Assembly: GCF_030406045.1 (NCBI RefSeq)
Contig: NZ_CP128988.1
Coordinates: forward strand, 2,629,001 to 2,693,000
Reading direction: 5' to 3'
Length of the DNA stretch: 64,000 bases
Origin: Thiohalobacter sp. IOR34
Lineage (GTDB): Bacteria > Pseudomonadota > Gammaproteobacteria > Thiohalobacterales > Thiohalobacteraceae
Shown piece after piece: positions 8,395-19,961 of this stretch. Position 1 is the first letter of the stretch. Every line of letters starts with the position of its first letter. A program made the position numbers and the translations under genes. Under the pieces are notes generated by a model. The model saw only the letters and a program-made list of their open reading frames with translations, did no database searches and was not told the origin of the DNA.

Positions 8395-8592
8395 ATGCAG
8401 ATCGAGAGGGCACGCGAACTGCTGCAGGTACAGCTCGGCTTCGGCAGCGGTTACAACCGCAACGCCGCGCGGCTGATCCTGGCCGAGGTGGAACGGGTCC
8501 ATGGCCAGGCGGCCGTCGACCGGCTGATCCGCGAACTCGATCTGGAGAACGCCTTTGGACTGAAACCCGGAACCCGATTCCATCGACCTTGA
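8395..8592 (+). CDS. small conserved hypothetical protein
   Basis: A 65-residue helical product beginning MQIERARELLQVQLGFGSGYNRNAARLILAEVERVHG. AGGA lies about 8 bases before this ATG. A GTG at 8377 in the same frame would add six residues. The composition (LILAEVERVHGQAAVDRLIRELDLE) suggests a compact helical protein. It sits between pfp and the H+-pyrophosphatase gene. No family is recognised. Confidence 0.6.
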   Translation: MQIERARELLQVQLGFGSGYNRNAARLILAEVERVHGQAAVDRLIRELDLENAFGLKPGTRFHRP

Positions 8593-8767
8593 CACCGGTC
8601 AAGGGAATCCGCCGGCCGACGAACGACAATCGGCATCCCGGCTGTATCGCCCCGGCTGACGAAGCCTGCCAGCCGCAGCCCGCGCAGCGTTTCCCGGAAC
8701 GGCGTTTCTGCAGATTTCTGGTTGGTTTTTTTTCATTTTTGGTACGAAAGCGAAAACGGAGGAAGTC

Positions 8768-10795
<2,028 letters not shown>

Positions 10796-10800
10796 GGGCG

Positions 10801-10908
10801 GGCCACGAAATCCGCGAAATCCGCGAAAAGGATCGTTCCGGCGCCTGCGCTTTGCGCGGCGCCGGAAGAAAAAACCAGGCTTTCGCGGGTTTTGTGGGTT
10901 TCGTGGCC
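10801..10908. repeat. 108-bp palindromic 9-mer element between hppA and ppa
   Basis: The left arm (10801-10828, three 9-bp units: GGCCACGAAATCCGCGAAA and following) pairs imperfectly with the right arm (10881-10908). The centre carries a second hairpin with outer stem TTCCGGCGCC/GGCGCCGGAA at 10836-10867. The same plan recurs at 11535-11644. It lies five bases after the hppA stop. Confidence 0.85.
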
Positions 10909-10933
10909 ATTTGAAAATTAGGTTTTCCCGGAA

Positions 10934-10959
10934 GGGCCGGTATAATAGCCGGCCCTTTT
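10934..10959 (+). promoter_or_regulatory. hairpin containing a consensus -10 box upstream of ppa
   Basis: GGGCCGG and CCGGCCC flank TATAATAG, and TTTTT follows. TATAAT (10941-10946) matches the sigma-70 -10 consensus, but no convincing -35 box stands 16-18 bases upstream. The structure also reads as a terminator for hppA. Either role, or both, is possible. Confidence 0.5.
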
Positions 10960-10980
10960 TCTTTGCCGCAGGAGTCGGAG

Positions 10981-11529
10981 ATGAACCTGGACCGAGTGGA
11001 TTCCGGACGCGACATCCCCAACGACATCAACGTCATCATCGAGATCCCCGCCCATGCCGATCCGGTCAAGTACGAGGTCGACAAGGACTCGGGCGCCATG
11101 TTCGTGGACCGCTTCATGAACACGGCCATGCACTATCCCTGCAACTACGGCTACGTGCCCCACACCCTCTCCGACGACGGTGACCCGGTGGACGTGCTGG
11201 TGCTGACCCCGGTGCCACTGATCAGCGGTTCGGTGGTGCGCTGCCGCCCGATCGGCGTGCTCAAGATGACCGACGAATCGGGCGATGACGCCAAGGTGCT
11301 CGCCGTGCCCATCGACAAGCTGTGCAACATGTACCGCCAGGTGCACGACTTCCGCGACCTGCCGCCGATGATCCTGGAGCAGATCGCCCACTTCTTCGAG
11401 CACTACAAGGACCTGGACGAGGGCAAGTGGGTGCGGGTCGAAGGCTGGGGCGGCACCGACGAGGCCAAGCAGGAGATCCTCAACAGCGTGCAGATGTACA
11501 GGGATGCGCCCGAAAAGCCCCATTTCTAG
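10981..11529 (+). CDS. ppa: inorganic pyrophosphatase (family I)
   Basis: A cytosolic Mg-dependent enzyme that hydrolyses PPi to phosphate. The 182-residue product has the family I elements [16 protein letters not shown], the signature [11 protein letters not shown] with metal-binding aspartates at about 65-72, and [14 protein letters not shown] precedes the ATG at 10981. A TTG-initiated extension of six codons is unlikely. Its presence next to a PPi-using PFK and a PPi-driven pump implies that the three compete for, or partition, the PPi pool. Confidence 0.95.
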   Translation: MNLDRVDSGRDIPNDINVIIEIPAHADPVKYEVDKDSGAMFVDRFMNTAMHYPCNYGYVPHTLSDDGDPVDVLVLTPVPLISGSVVRCRPIGVLKMTDESGDDAKVLAVPIDKLCNMYRQVHDFRDLPPMILEQIAHFFEHYKDLDEGKWVRVEGWGGTDEAKQEILNSVQMYRDAPEKPHF

Positions 11530-11534
11530 GAGAC

Positions 11535-11644
11535 AGCCACGAAATCCACGAAACCCACGAAAGGGACTATTGTGGCGCACGCGCTTCGCGCGGCGCCACA
11601 AAACAACAAAAAATCTTTTCGTGGGGTTCGTGGATTTCGTGGCT
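11535..11644. repeat. 110-bp palindromic 9-mer element between ppa and the phosphodiesterase gene
   Basis: 28-base arms of three 9-bp units (11535-11562 and 11617-11644) surround a central hairpin, TGTGGCGC...GGCGCCACA, at 11571-11600. Its architecture matches the copy at 10801, so ppa is flanked by two such elements. It begins six bases after the ppa stop. Confidence 0.85.
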
Positions 11645-11652
11645 CACATCAT

Positions 11653-12168
11653 ATGAAGATCTGCATCGTATCGGACAGCCACGACAACCGCCCGCTGCTG
11701 GATGCCGCAGTGGCCGATGCCAAGGCCCGCGGCGCCGAGGCGGTGCTGCACTGCGGCGACGTGGTCGCGGCCTCCACCCTGTCGGTACTGAACAAGCATG
11801 AGCTGCCAGTGCACGTCATCCATGGCAACAACTCCGGCGATCTGTACATGATGGCGCGCATCGCCGGCCGTCCCGGGAGCCTGGTGAACTTCTACGGCCA
11901 GGATGCCGGCATCGAACTCCACGAACGCAGAATCTTCCTGGTGCACTACCCGCACTATGCCGAGGCCATGGCCACCACCGGCGACTGGGATCTGGTCTGC
12001 TGCGGCCACGACCACAAGGCCGACATCCACGCCGTGAAAAACGTCCACGGCGGGAGCACACTGGTGGTCAACCCGGGCAGCGTCGGCGGCGTGGCCGCAC
12101 CGGCAACCTACGTGATGGGCGATCTGGAGCGCATGGAGTTCGAGATCCTGGACGTGCCGGTGGACTAA
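11653..12168 (+). CDS. YfcE/MJ0936-family metallophosphoesterase
   Basis: A calcineurin-like phosphodiesterase of 171 residues. The metal-binding motifs are DSHDN near residue 8, GDVV (in HCGDVV) near 37, GNNSGD near 58 and GHDHKADIH near 117. Small proteins of this family hydrolyse phosphodiester model substrates, and their physiological substrate is uncertain. The ATG at 11653 gives MKICIVSDSHDN. The upstream open frame is repeat DNA. It lies directly after the palindromic repeat that follows ppa. Confidence 0.85.
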   Translation: MKICIVSDSHDNRPLLDAAVADAKARGAEAVLHCGDVVAASTLSVLNKHELPVHVIHGNNSGDLYMMARIAGRPGSLVNFYGQDAGIELHERRIFLVHYPHYAEAMATTGDWDLVCCGHDHKADIHAVKNVHGGSTLVVNPGSVGGVAAPATYVMGDLERMEFEILDVPVD

Positions 12169-13071
12169 CGCATGGCCACGGAATCCACGGAAAACATTGT
12201 AGGAGCGGCCTCCAGGCCGCGATCGGGGTGGGCATCGCCCGCCACGGCCTTGTCAGGCGGAACCGAGGATAGCCACTAAACCCACGAAATCCACGAAAAG
12301 ATCAATGGCCACGGAAAACATCGTAGGAGCGGCCTCCAGGCCGCGATCGGGGGCATCAACCGTCGTGGCCTCGCCAGGCGAAATCGAGGATGGCCACGAA
12401 ACCCGCGAAACCCACGAAAAGACCGATGGCCACGGAAAACATCGTAGGAGCGGCCTCCAGGCCGCGATCGGGGGTGGGCATCACCCGCCGCGGCCTCGTC
12501 AGGCGGAACCGGCGATAGCCACGAAACCCGCGAAATCCACGAAAATATCGATGGCCACGGAAAACATCGTAGGAGCGGCCTCCAGGCCGCGATCGAGGTG
12601 GGCATCGCCCGCCACGGCCTTGTCAGGCGGAACCGGCGATAGCCACGAAACCCGCGAAATCCACGAAAATATCGATGGCCACGGAATCCACGGAATCCAC
12701 GGAATCCACGGAAAACACGGAAAACACGGAAACTTCCTGGCCGGTGCGGGCTGTAGCGTCAAGAGCAGATTCTCTGCCGCCGTGGCGGCAATCGCGGCGT
12801 GGACGCCGCTCCTACGGGGCAAGGCGGAACCTCCTGTAGGAGCGGCCTCCAGGCCGCGATCGAGGGCATCAACCGCCGCGCCTTGTCAGGCGGAACCGAG
12901 GATAGCCACTAAACCCACGAAATCCACGAAAAGATCAATGGCCACGAAACCGCGGAAGCAACGCCGTGGCCATCATCAGCCTGAAGACGGCATCGACCGA
13001 TGCCTGGTGCGCAGCCAATGAAGCTTTTCGTGGATTTCGTGGCCGGGTTTTTTCCGTGGATCCCGTGGCTA
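12169..13071. repeat. REP and 9-bp-unit composite cluster
   Basis: Six or seven REP units, mostly the GCCTCCAGGC variant in direct orientation, alternate with GCCACGAAACCCGCGAAATCC and GGCCACGGAA blocks. The order REP, short linker, 9-mer block, REP repeats every 120-130 bp. A run of GGAATCCAC-type 9-mers lies at about 12675-12732. A non-repeat patch at about 12735-12785 recurs near 4860. No gene is supported. Confidence 0.85.
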
Positions 13072-13512
13072 TCAATAGCCCTCGGTATTCTTCTCCACCC
13101 AGCGTGATCCGCCGTCGCTCTGCTCCTCCTTCTTCCAGAAGGGTGCCCGGGACTTGAGCTCTTCCATCAGCCAGCGGCAGGCCTCGAAGGCGTCCTTGCG
13201 GTGCGCCGACCAGACCGCAACCAGGACGATGGGGTCGTTGGGCTCGAGCGGCCCGACACGGTGGACGATCAGGCTGTCGAGCAGGGCCCAGCGTTCCCCG
13301 GCCTCGCCGCTGATTCTCTCCAGGTAGCGCTCGGTCATGCCGGGATAGTGCTCCAGGGTCATGCCGCGCACCCCCTGCCCCTCGTTGAAGTCACGCATGG
13401 TTCCGACAAAGACCGCGGTGGCGCCATAGCGGCCAGCCGGCAGGGCGCGCAGCTGATAGGCCTCCAGTTCGCGCCAGGGATCGAAGGCCGTCTCGCGGAT
13501 CTCGACGCGCAT
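13072..13512 (-). CDS. moaE: molybdopterin synthase catalytic subunit
   Basis: The large subunit of molybdopterin synthase, which converts precursor Z (cPMP) to molybdopterin using the MoaD thiocarboxylate. The 146-residue product includes [25 protein letters not shown], the [29 protein letters not shown] core, and [10 protein letters not shown] with the conserved catalytic lysines. It starts two bases after the moaD stop, so the two form an operon. The C-terminus runs into repeat DNA immediately after the stop. Confidence 0.95.
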   Translation of the reverse strand: MRVEIRETAFDPWRELEAYQLRALPAGRYGATAVFVGTMRDFNEGQGVRGMTLEHYPGMTERYLERISGEAGERWALLDSLIVHRVGPLEPNDPIVLVAVWSAHRKDAFEACRWLMEELKSRAPFWKKEEQSDGGSRWVEKNTEGY

Positions 13513-13514
13513 CC

Positions 13515-13748
13515 TCAGCCCCCCGTTACCGGCGGGAAGAAGGCCACCTCGTCACCTTCGGCGACCGGCGCATCGAAATCCACGTATTCCATGTTGCGCG
13601 CGGCCAGCAGATTCGGCGGCCGCGGCTGATCCGGTACCGCCGCCGCCCAGACGTCGGCGACCCTGGCCCCGGCCTCCACCTCGACCTCGGTATCGGCCTG
13701 CCCCGTCTGCTCGCGCAGGCTGGCAAAGAAACGTACCCGCAGTTTCAT
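13515..13748 (-). CDS. moaD: molybdopterin synthase sulfur-carrier subunit
   Basis: A ubiquitin-fold sulfur carrier of about 77 residues, [19 protein letters not shown] to FFPPVTGG. The C-terminal Gly-Gly needed for adenylation and thiocarboxylate formation is present. I used the ATG at 13748. The ATG at 13754 (MSMKLRV) is equally possible, and the longer frame to 13817 overlaps the divergent moaC promoter. It pairs with moaE directly downstream. Confidence 0.93.
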   Translation of the reverse strand: MKLRVRFFASLREQTGQADTEVEVEAGARVADVWAAAVPDQPRPPNLLAARNMEYVDFDAPVAEGDEVAFFPPVTGG

Positions 13749-13826
13749 GCTCATTTGCAGTGTCGTACCCGGCTCACTATGATGTGGCATCCATCTTTTC
13801 CATGCAGAGTGTATCACGCCATCCGC

Positions 13827-14309
13827 ATGTCAGAACTCACCCACTTCAATGCCGAGGGCCAGGCGCACATGGTCGACGTCGGCGACAAGAGCGAGACCCG
13901 GCGCATTGCCATCGCCGCGGGCCGCATCCGCATGCAGGCCGATACCCTGCAGCGCATCCGCGCCGGCGATCACAAGAAGGGCGACGTGCTGGGCATCGCC
14001 CGGGTGGCCGCCATCATGGCCGCCAAGCGAACGGCCGACCTGATCCCCCTCTGCCATCCCCTGGCCCTGACCCGGGTCGAGGTCGAGTTCGAGACCGATG
14101 ACCAGCCGCCCGGTGTCCACTGCCGGGTGACGGTGGAGACCCGCGGCCGTACCGGCGTGGAGATGGAGGCCCTGACTGCCGTGCAGGTCGGCCTGCTCAC
14201 CATCTACGACATGTGCAAGGCCGTCGATCGCGGCATGGTCATGGAGGGGATCCGCCTGCTGGAGAAGATCGGCGGCAAGTCCGGCCACTGGCGGGCGGAA
14301 TCTGAATAG
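13827..14309 (+). CDS. moaC: cyclic pyranopterin monophosphate synthase
   Basis: Converts 3',8-cH2GTP, the product of MoaA, to cPMP in molybdenum cofactor synthesis. The 160-residue product has [18 protein letters not shown], the LCHPLAL active-site segment near 77, [28 protein letters not shown] with metal- and substrate-binding residues, and a terminal KSGHW. It diverges from moaDE across a gap of about 78 bp that must hold both promoters. The ATG at 13827 gives [11 protein letters not shown]. No moaA is present in the window. Confidence 0.95.
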   Translation: MSELTHFNAEGQAHMVDVGDKSETRRIAIAAGRIRMQADTLQRIRAGDHKKGDVLGIARVAAIMAAKRTADLIPLCHPLALTRVEVEFETDDQPPGVHCRVTVETRGRTGVEMEALTAVQVGLLTIYDMCKAVDRGMVMEGIRLLEKIGGKSGHWRAESE

Positions 14310-15691
14310 CCACGGAACTCTCGGAAAATATTGTAGGAGCGGCCTCCAGGCCGCGATCGGGGTGGGCATTGCCCGCCGCCGTCAGGCGGAACCAAGGATG
14401 GCCACGGAATCCACGCGCCGCCACGGCGGCAATCGCGGCGTGGACGCCGCTCCTACAGGAACCGGGCGGCACGATTCATTGTAGGAGCGGCCTCCAGGCC
14501 GCGATCGGGGTGGGCATCGCCCGCCGCCGTCAGGCGGAACCGAGGATGGCCGCGAAACCCACGAAAAGGTCGATGGCCACGGAATCCACGGAAAACACGG
14601 AAACTTCCCTGGCTGGTGTGCGCCATGGCCTGTAGAGCGGATTCTTGTCGCGACGGTGGCAATCGCGGCCTGGAGACCGCTCCTACGATGGGGTGACGGC
14701 ATGACTCCATTGTAGGAACGGCCTCCAGGCCGCGATCGGGGTGGGCATCACTCGCCGTTGTCAGGCGGAACCAACGATGGCCACGAAACCCGCGAAACCC
14801 ACGAAAAGGTCGATGGCCACGGAATCCACGCGCCGCCACGGCGGCAATCGCGGCGTGGACGCCGCTCCTACAGGAACCGGGCGGCACGATTCATTGTAGG
14901 AGCGGCCTCCAGGCCGCGATCGGGGTGGGCATCACTCGCCGTTGTCAGGCGGAACCAACGATCGCCACGAAACCCGCGAAACCCACGAAAAGGTCGATGG
15001 CCACGGAATCCACGCGCCGCCACGGCGGCAATCGCGGCGTGGACGCCGCTCCTACAGACAGGGCATGGCGGCACGATTTGGTGTAGGAACGGCCTCCAGG
15101 CCGCGATCGGGGTGGGCATCACTCGCCGTTGTCAGGCGGAACCAACGATGGCCACGAAACCCGCGAAACCCACGAAAAGGTCGATGGCCACGGAATCCAC
15201 GGAAAACACGGAAACTTCCCTGGCTGGTGTGCGCCATGGCCTGTAGAGCGGATTCTTGTCGTGACGCTGGCAATCGCGGCCTGGAGACCGCTCCTACGAT
15301 GGGGTGACGGCATGACTCTATTGTAGGAGCGGCCTCCAGGCCGCGATCGGTGGTCATCGTCCGCCGTCGTCAGGCAGAACCGAGGATGGCCACGAAACCC
15401 GCGAAACCCACGAAATGATCAATGGCCACGGAATCCACGCGCCGCCACGGCGGCAATCGCGGTGGACGCCGCTCCTACAGGAACCGGGCGGCACGATTCA
15501 TTGTAGGAGCGGCCTCCAGGCCGCGATCATGCCGCGGCAGTGGACCATGGTGCGCGGCGCATACCCTACGAAACTTTTCGTGGCTTTCGCGGCCATATTT
15601 TCCGTGTCTTCCGTGGATTCTAAAGATACGTCTAAGAGAACCGATAGCCTGAGGCGTAACCCCGGCCCAGGGACGAGGGAGAAAGGATTCC
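14310..15691. repeat. large REP/9-mer composite array
   Basis: Nearly 1.4 kb without a gene. Direct GCCTCCAGGC-type and inverted GCGTGGACGC-type REP units alternate with GGCCACGAAACCCGCGAAACC and GGCCACGGAATCCACG blocks. The linker GTGGGCATCACTCGCCG recurs at about 14741, 14925 and 15112, giving a tandem supra-unit of about 185 bp. The tail (about 15570-15620) holds TTTTCGTGGCTTTCGCGG-type 9-mers just upstream of sthA. Confidence 0.88.
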
Positions 15692-17080
15692 ATGCAGCAC
15701 TTCGATTTTCTGGTCATCGGCAGCGGCCCCGCCGGTCAGCGTGCCGCTATCCAGGCGGCCAAGCTCGGCAAGAACGCCGCCATCATCGAGCGCCGGCCGG
15801 TGGTCGGTGGCGTCTCGGTGCACACCGGAACCATCCCCAGCAAGACCCTGCGCGAGGCCGTGCTCTACCTGACCGGCTGGGACCAGCGCGGCGTCTACGG
15901 CCGCAGCTACCGGCTCAAGGACAAGCTCGACATCGACGATCTGATGAAGCGCCTGGACATCACCCTGAACCACGAGATCGAGGTGATGGAACACCAGCTG
16001 ATGCGCAACGGCGTCACCGTCATCGAGGGCAGCGCCAGTTTCGTCGATCCCCACCGCGTCCGCATCGAGAAGCCGGACGGCACCTTCGAGGAATACACCG
16101 CGGACAAGTTCCTGCTCGCGGTGGGCAGCCGCCCGGCACGCCCCGAGGGCATCCCCTTCGACAACGAGACCATCCTCGACAGCGACGGCATCCTCAATCT
16201 CAAGCGCATCCCGCGTTCCATGATAGTGGTCGGTGCCGGTGTGATCGGCATGGAGTACGCCTCGATCTTCAGCACCATGGACGTCAAGATCACCCTGATC
16301 GACGGCAGGCCGACGCTGCTCAATTTCATGGACAGGGAGATCGTCGACGAACTGGTGCACTCGCTGCGCGAGCGCGGCGTGGTGCTGCGCCTCGGCGAGA
16401 AGGTCGCCCAGGTGGAGAGGACGGAAAGCGGCAGCGTGACCTGCCGACTGGAGAGTGGCAAGCAGCTGCGGGCCGACACCATCCTGTTCGCCGCCGGCCG
16501 CATCGGCTGCACCTACACCCTGGGCCTGGAGAACGCCGGGCTGGAGACCGACGAGCGCCGCCGCCTGGCGGTGAACGAGCACTTCCAGACCGCCGTGCCC
16601 CACATCTATGCCGCCGGCGACATCATCGGCTTCCCGGCCCTGGCCTCGACCTCCATGGAACAGGGCCGGCTGGCGGCCTGTCATGCCATGGGTACCGCCG
16701 CCTGCACCACCCAGGAGTTCTTCCCCTTCGGCATCTATGCCGTGCCGGAGATGAGCATGATCGGCGCCACCGAGCAGGAGCTGACGGAAAAGCAGATCCC
16801 CTACGAGACCGGGGTCGCGCGGCTGCGCGAGACCGCCCGCGGGCAGATCATGGGACTGCAGGAAGGCATGCTGAAGCTGCTGGTCAGCCTGGACGACCGC
16901 CGCCTGCTCGGGGTGCACATCATCGGCGAGGGCGCCACCGAGCTGATCCACATCGGCCAGGCGGTGCTCAGCCTGGGCGGCTCGCTGGACTACTTCCTGG
17001 AAAACGTCTTCAACTACCCCACCCTGGCCGAGGCCTACAAGGTGGCGGCGCTGGATGCCTGGAACCGGCTGACCCTCTGA
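15692..17080 (+). CDS. sthA: Si-specific NAD(P)+ transhydrogenase
   Basis: A soluble FAD flavoprotein that moves hydride between NADPH and NAD+. The 462-residue product has the FAD fingerprint DFLVIGSGPAGQRAA at 5-19, the NAD fingerprint VVGAGVIGMEYASIF near 184, the HIYAAGDIIGFPALAS FAD site near 306, and a dimerisation domain ending NYPTLAEAYKVAALDAWNRL, all as in SthA. In place of the disulfide motif of related disulfide reductases it reads GGVSVHTGTIPSKT, so both redox cysteines are absent, whereas E. coli SthA keeps one. GAAAGGA precedes the ATG. It lies downstream of a long repeat array. Confidence 0.9.
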   Translation: MQHFDFLVIGSGPAGQRAAIQAAKLGKNAAIIERRPVVGGVSVHTGTIPSKTLREAVLYLTGWDQRGVYGRSYRLKDKLDIDDLMKRLDITLNHEIEVMEHQLMRNGVTVIEGSASFVDPHRVRIEKPDGTFEEYTADKFLLAVGSRPARPEGIPFDNETILDSDGILNLKRIPRSMIVVGAGVIGMEYASIFSTMDVKITLIDGRPTLLNFMDREIVDELVHSLRERGVVLRLGEKVAQVERTESGSVTCRLESGKQLRADTILFAAGRIGCTYTLGLENAGLETDERRRLAVNEHFQTAVPHIYAAGDIIGFPALASTSMEQGRLAACHAMGTAACTTQEFFPFGIYAVPEMSMIGATEQELTEKQIPYETGVARLRETARGQIMGLQEGMLKLLVSLDDRRLLGVHIIGEGATELIHIGQAVLSLGGSLDYFLENVFNYPTLAEAYKVAALDAWNRLTL

Positions 17081-17088
17081 TCGCGGCT

Positions 17089-18090
17089 TCAGCCCTGCAG
17101 GATACCGATCACCTCGTTGATCTCGCGCTGCGACTGCTCCAGCAGTTCCAGGCTCACGTCGGGGCCGAGCCGGCTGATCGGCAGCTTGCGGAAGGCCGGC
17201 AATTCGGGCAGCGGCGGCAAGCTGGCCGCCTGGTGACTGCCGAACAGGCTGTGCACATGCGCCACCTGCACGATGTCGGCGTAGTCGACCGGCCCCTCGG
17301 CCGCCCGGCGCCAGTCCTCTGCCCGCTTCGGCACCGCCACCATGTCACTGTCGAACCGCCAGGTCTGGAGCACGAAGCTGCCCAGCGGCCCGCGCAGCCG
17401 CCGCAGGATGTCTTCCAGCGGCATGTCCGCGGCCGCCTCATGCGCCTCCAGGTAGCGCAGGATCGGCAGCTCGCCGATGTCGTGGACCAGCCCGGCAAGC
17501 AGGGCACGGTCGGGGTCGATGCCGGGCGTCAGCCGGGCCAGGACGCTGCTGATGGCGGCCACCCGGCAGCTATGGCGCCAGCTCGCCTGCAGCCGTTCCA
17601 CCAGCCGCTGCTGGCGGGGCTGAAACAGGTTGCGCAGGGTAAAACTCATCACCAGGTTGCGGGTCGCAACCAGGCCGAGACGGGTGATGGCGGTGTGGCA
17701 GTCGTCGATACGCCGGCTGCCACGATAGATGGGACTGTTGACCACCTGCACCAGACGCGTAGCCAGGGCCGGGTCGACCTGCACGATGCGGGTCACGTCG
17801 GCCACGCTGCGCCCGGTGTCGCGCACCGCGGCGCGGACCCGCAGGGCCACGTCGGGCAGGCTGGGCAACTGCAGCCGGCCACGCTTGGCGTCCTCCAGGA
17901 TGGCCCTCAAGAGGGCCAGACCGGGGTCGTCGCCACCGGCCGCACCGTCTCCATTGCACTGATTCGCAAGCACCTTTGACCAATCTCCCTTTGCCAGGCG
18001 GGGCCCCGGACGTCCTTTCCTGAAGGCTATCGGCACTCGCCAGCGGCTCTTGATCCGCCACTCCCACAGGCCGCCCCCGGTTGTCAGCAT
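17089..18090 (-). CDS. HDOD-domain protein
   Basis: A 333-residue product with an HDOD domain (about residues 70-260). Typical elements are LPSLPDVALRVRAAV, ADVTRIVQVDPALATRLVQVVNSPIYRG, and LLAGLVHDIGELPILRYLE. HDOD proteins are HD-like regulators of signalling and rarely retain catalytic residues. The N-terminal 50 residues are basic and not family-like, so the true start may lie further in, for example near residues 50-60. It is convergent with sthA and divergent from the 18143 gene. Confidence 0.8.
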   Translation of the reverse strand: MLTTGGGLWEWRIKSRWRVPIAFRKGRPGPRLAKGDWSKVLANQCNGDGAAGGDDPGLALLRAILEDAKRGRLQLPSLPDVALRVRAAVRDTGRSVADVTRIVQVDPALATRLVQVVNSPIYRGSRRIDDCHTAITRLGLVATRNLVMSFTLRNLFQPRQQRLVERLQASWRHSCRVAAISSVLARLTPGIDPDRALLAGLVHDIGELPILRYLEAHEAAADMPLEDILRRLRGPLGSFVLQTWRFDSDMVAVPKRAEDWRRAAEGPVDYADIVQVAHVHSLFGSHQAASLPPLPELPAFRKLPISRLGPDVSLELLEQSQREINEVIGILQG

Positions 18091-18142
18091 GGCGCGGCTT
18101 CTGTAAAAAGCAGCCTCACATCAGTCAGCAGGCGGAACCGAC

Positions 18143-18838
18143 ATGACCGACAGCCAGAACGACGTCCCCATCCAGGCCATCAGCAGCAGCGAATCGCAGG
18201 CCGAACTCGAACACCTGCTCGCCCAGCATCAGCAGCGCCTGGCCGCCCTGGATGCCGGGGCCGAACCGGCAGCGGCGGCGCGCATTCAGCTCGACATCGC
18301 CGAGGCGCTGCGCGGCCTGAACCGCAAGACCGAGGCCTGGGAGACGGCCCGCGCCGCCTTCGACACCTTTATCGCCCATGATCACTGGCAGGAGGCGGTC
18401 GAGGCCTGCGACATCCTCTACCAGCTCGACCTGCCGGAATCGCTGCACGCCCTGGGCAATGGGACCTGGCTGGCCGTCACCTGGCCGATCGACGCCCAGA
18501 CCAGTATCGCCATGCTGCAGCACATCGTCGACGAGACGCCGCCGCAGTCCGATGGCGCGGCGGTGGCCGCCGCCACCGCCTGCTACCTCGCCGAGCTGCG
18601 TACCGAGGGCGCCAGCCACGAGAGCCTGACCTTCCTCGCTGCCCAGATTCTGGCCCAGGTGGCCAAGCGCCACCGCGGCATCGAGGGCGAGGAGATGATC
18701 AAGCTGTGGATGGAAACCCTCGAGCTCAACGATCCCGAGGCCTTCCTGCCGCGGCTGGCACGGATACTCGACGTGATCGTCGATGGCCACTGGTGGTACG
18801 ATCGCGATGCGCTGCGCCAGCGCCTGCCGGTCAACTGA
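18143..18838 (+). CDS. conserved hypothetical helical protein
   Basis: A 231-residue acidic, helix-rich product (MTDSQNDVPIQAISSSESQAELEHLL and following). The repeated 30-40-residue helical pairs (ARIQLDIAEALRGLNRKTEAWETARAAFD) suggest a TPR-like fold, without a firm match. It is likely cytoplasmic because no signal peptide or membrane segment is seen. It ends 10 bases before the outer-membrane DUF481 gene, so the two are probably co-transcribed. Confidence 0.7.
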   Translation: MTDSQNDVPIQAISSSESQAELEHLLAQHQQRLAALDAGAEPAAAARIQLDIAEALRGLNRKTEAWETARAAFDTFIAHDHWQEAVEACDILYQLDLPESLHALGNGTWLAVTWPIDAQTSIAMLQHIVDETPPQSDGAAVAAATACYLAELRTEGASHESLTFLAAQILAQVAKRHRGIEGEEMIKLWMETLELNDPEAFLPRLARILDVIVDGHWWYDRDALRQRLPVN

Positions 18839-18848
18839 GGCGGCAGCG

Positions 18849-19874
18849 ATGGCCGTTCCGCGTCGTCCCCTCGCCTGGCTGCTGACCGCCCTGCTCGGAC
18901 TCTGCCGGCCGGCCCTCGCCGACGAGATCCTGCTGCTCAACGGCGACCGGCTGAGCGGCACCATCGTCGCCAAGCGCGGCAACACCCTGACCCTGGACAC
19001 CCGCTATGCCGGCCGGCTGCAGATCCAGTGGTCGTCGGTCCGCCAGATCCTCTGCAGCCGGCCGCTGCGCATCGTCCTCGAGGACGACACCCGACTCACC
19101 GGCAGCCTGCTCCAGACCGAGCCGGGCAAGCTGCGGATCCGCGCCGGACGGCTGGTCGAGACCACCCCCATCGACCTCGCCCAGGTGCGCTACATCAATC
19201 CGCCGGTGGAGGCCGACGGCGGCGTGGCCTTCAGCGGCAAGCTCAATCTGGGCATCAACTTCACCAAGGGCAACACCGACGTCGAGAAGACCCACTTCGA
19301 CGCCGAGCTGGTCGCCAAGACCCTGGAGAACCGCTACACCATCGGCGCCATCCTCAACCGCAGCGCCGAACGCGGCACCGAGACCGAGTCCAACGCCACC
19401 GGCTATGCCAAGTACGACCACTTCCTCAACTCGCACTGGTATGTCTATTCCAACGCGCTGTTCGCCCGCGACCGCTTCAAGGACCTCAAACTGCGCACCA
19501 GCCTGGGTCTCGGTTCCGGTTACCAGTTCATCGAATCGAAACCGACCAACCTGTCACTGGAGGGCGGCCTCACCTACCTCAATGAGGACTTCTACACCGC
19601 CCGCGACGAGAGCTACCCCTCGGCCCGCTGGTCGCTCAACTTCGATCACCGTCTGCAGGCCAGCAAGCTGCAGTTCTTCCACTTCCATGAAGGCTACCTC
19701 GGACTGGAAGACACCAGCGACCTGCTGATCCGCAGCCAGACCGGGCTGCGCATGCCGCTGATAGAGCGGCTCAACGCCACCGCCCAGTTCGATTACGACT
19801 GGGACAGCACGCCGGCAGACGGCAACGACAAGGGCGACGCCCGCTATTCGCTGAACATCGGCTATTACTGGTAG
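18849..19874 (+). CDS. DUF481-family outer-membrane protein (YdiY-like)
   Basis: A secreted beta-barrel-type protein of 341 residues. A signal peptide (RRPLAWLLTALLGLCRPALA) covers about residues 5-24. An N-terminal domain with DEILLLNGDRLSGTIVAKRG resembles the short domain often preceding DUF481. From about residue 120, alternating strands (GKLNLGINFTKGNTDVEKTHF, YVYSNALFARDRFKDLKLRTSLGLGSGYQF) lead to a C-terminal aromatic residue (YSLNIGYYW), as in outer-membrane barrels. Function unknown; homologues are salt-induced outer-membrane proteins. Confidence 0.8.
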   Translation: MAVPRRPLAWLLTALLGLCRPALADEILLLNGDRLSGTIVAKRGNTLTLDTRYAGRLQIQWSSVRQILCSRPLRIVLEDDTRLTGSLLQTEPGKLRIRAGRLVETTPIDLAQVRYINPPVEADGGVAFSGKLNLGINFTKGNTDVEKTHFDAELVAKTLENRYTIGAILNRSAERGTETESNATGYAKYDHFLNSHWYVYSNALFARDRFKDLKLRTSLGLGSGYQFIESKPTNLSLEGGLTYLNEDFYTARDESYPSARWSLNFDHRLQASKLQFFHFHEGYLGLEDTSDLLIRSQTGLRMPLIERLNATAQFDYDWDSTPADGNDKGDARYSLNIGYYW

Positions 19875-19887
19875 CACGGACACAAAA

Positions 19888-19910
19888 CGGCCCGGCGGTG
19901 AACCGGGCCG
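19888..19910. terminator. terminator-like hairpin after the DUF481 gene
   Basis: 8-bp stem CGGCCCGG/CCGGGCCG with a 7-base loop, 14 bases after the stop codon. No T-tract follows on the plus strand. AAAA precedes it, so it is better oriented for minus-strand transcription. Confidence 0.5.
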
Positions 19911-19961
19911 AACCCTGAGCTATCAGGACGGGGGAAACCAGGGCCTGTCAACAGGCCTTAA

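Noticed and set aside
12169-15691. Long open frames translating as MATKPAKPTKRSMATESTEN, GFRGFRGHR or IPWIPWIPWPS strings
   Set aside because: They are produced by 9-bp units and stop-free REP sequence, occur in several frames on both strands, and lack ribosome-binding sites and conserved starts. The same applies to every other repeat cluster.
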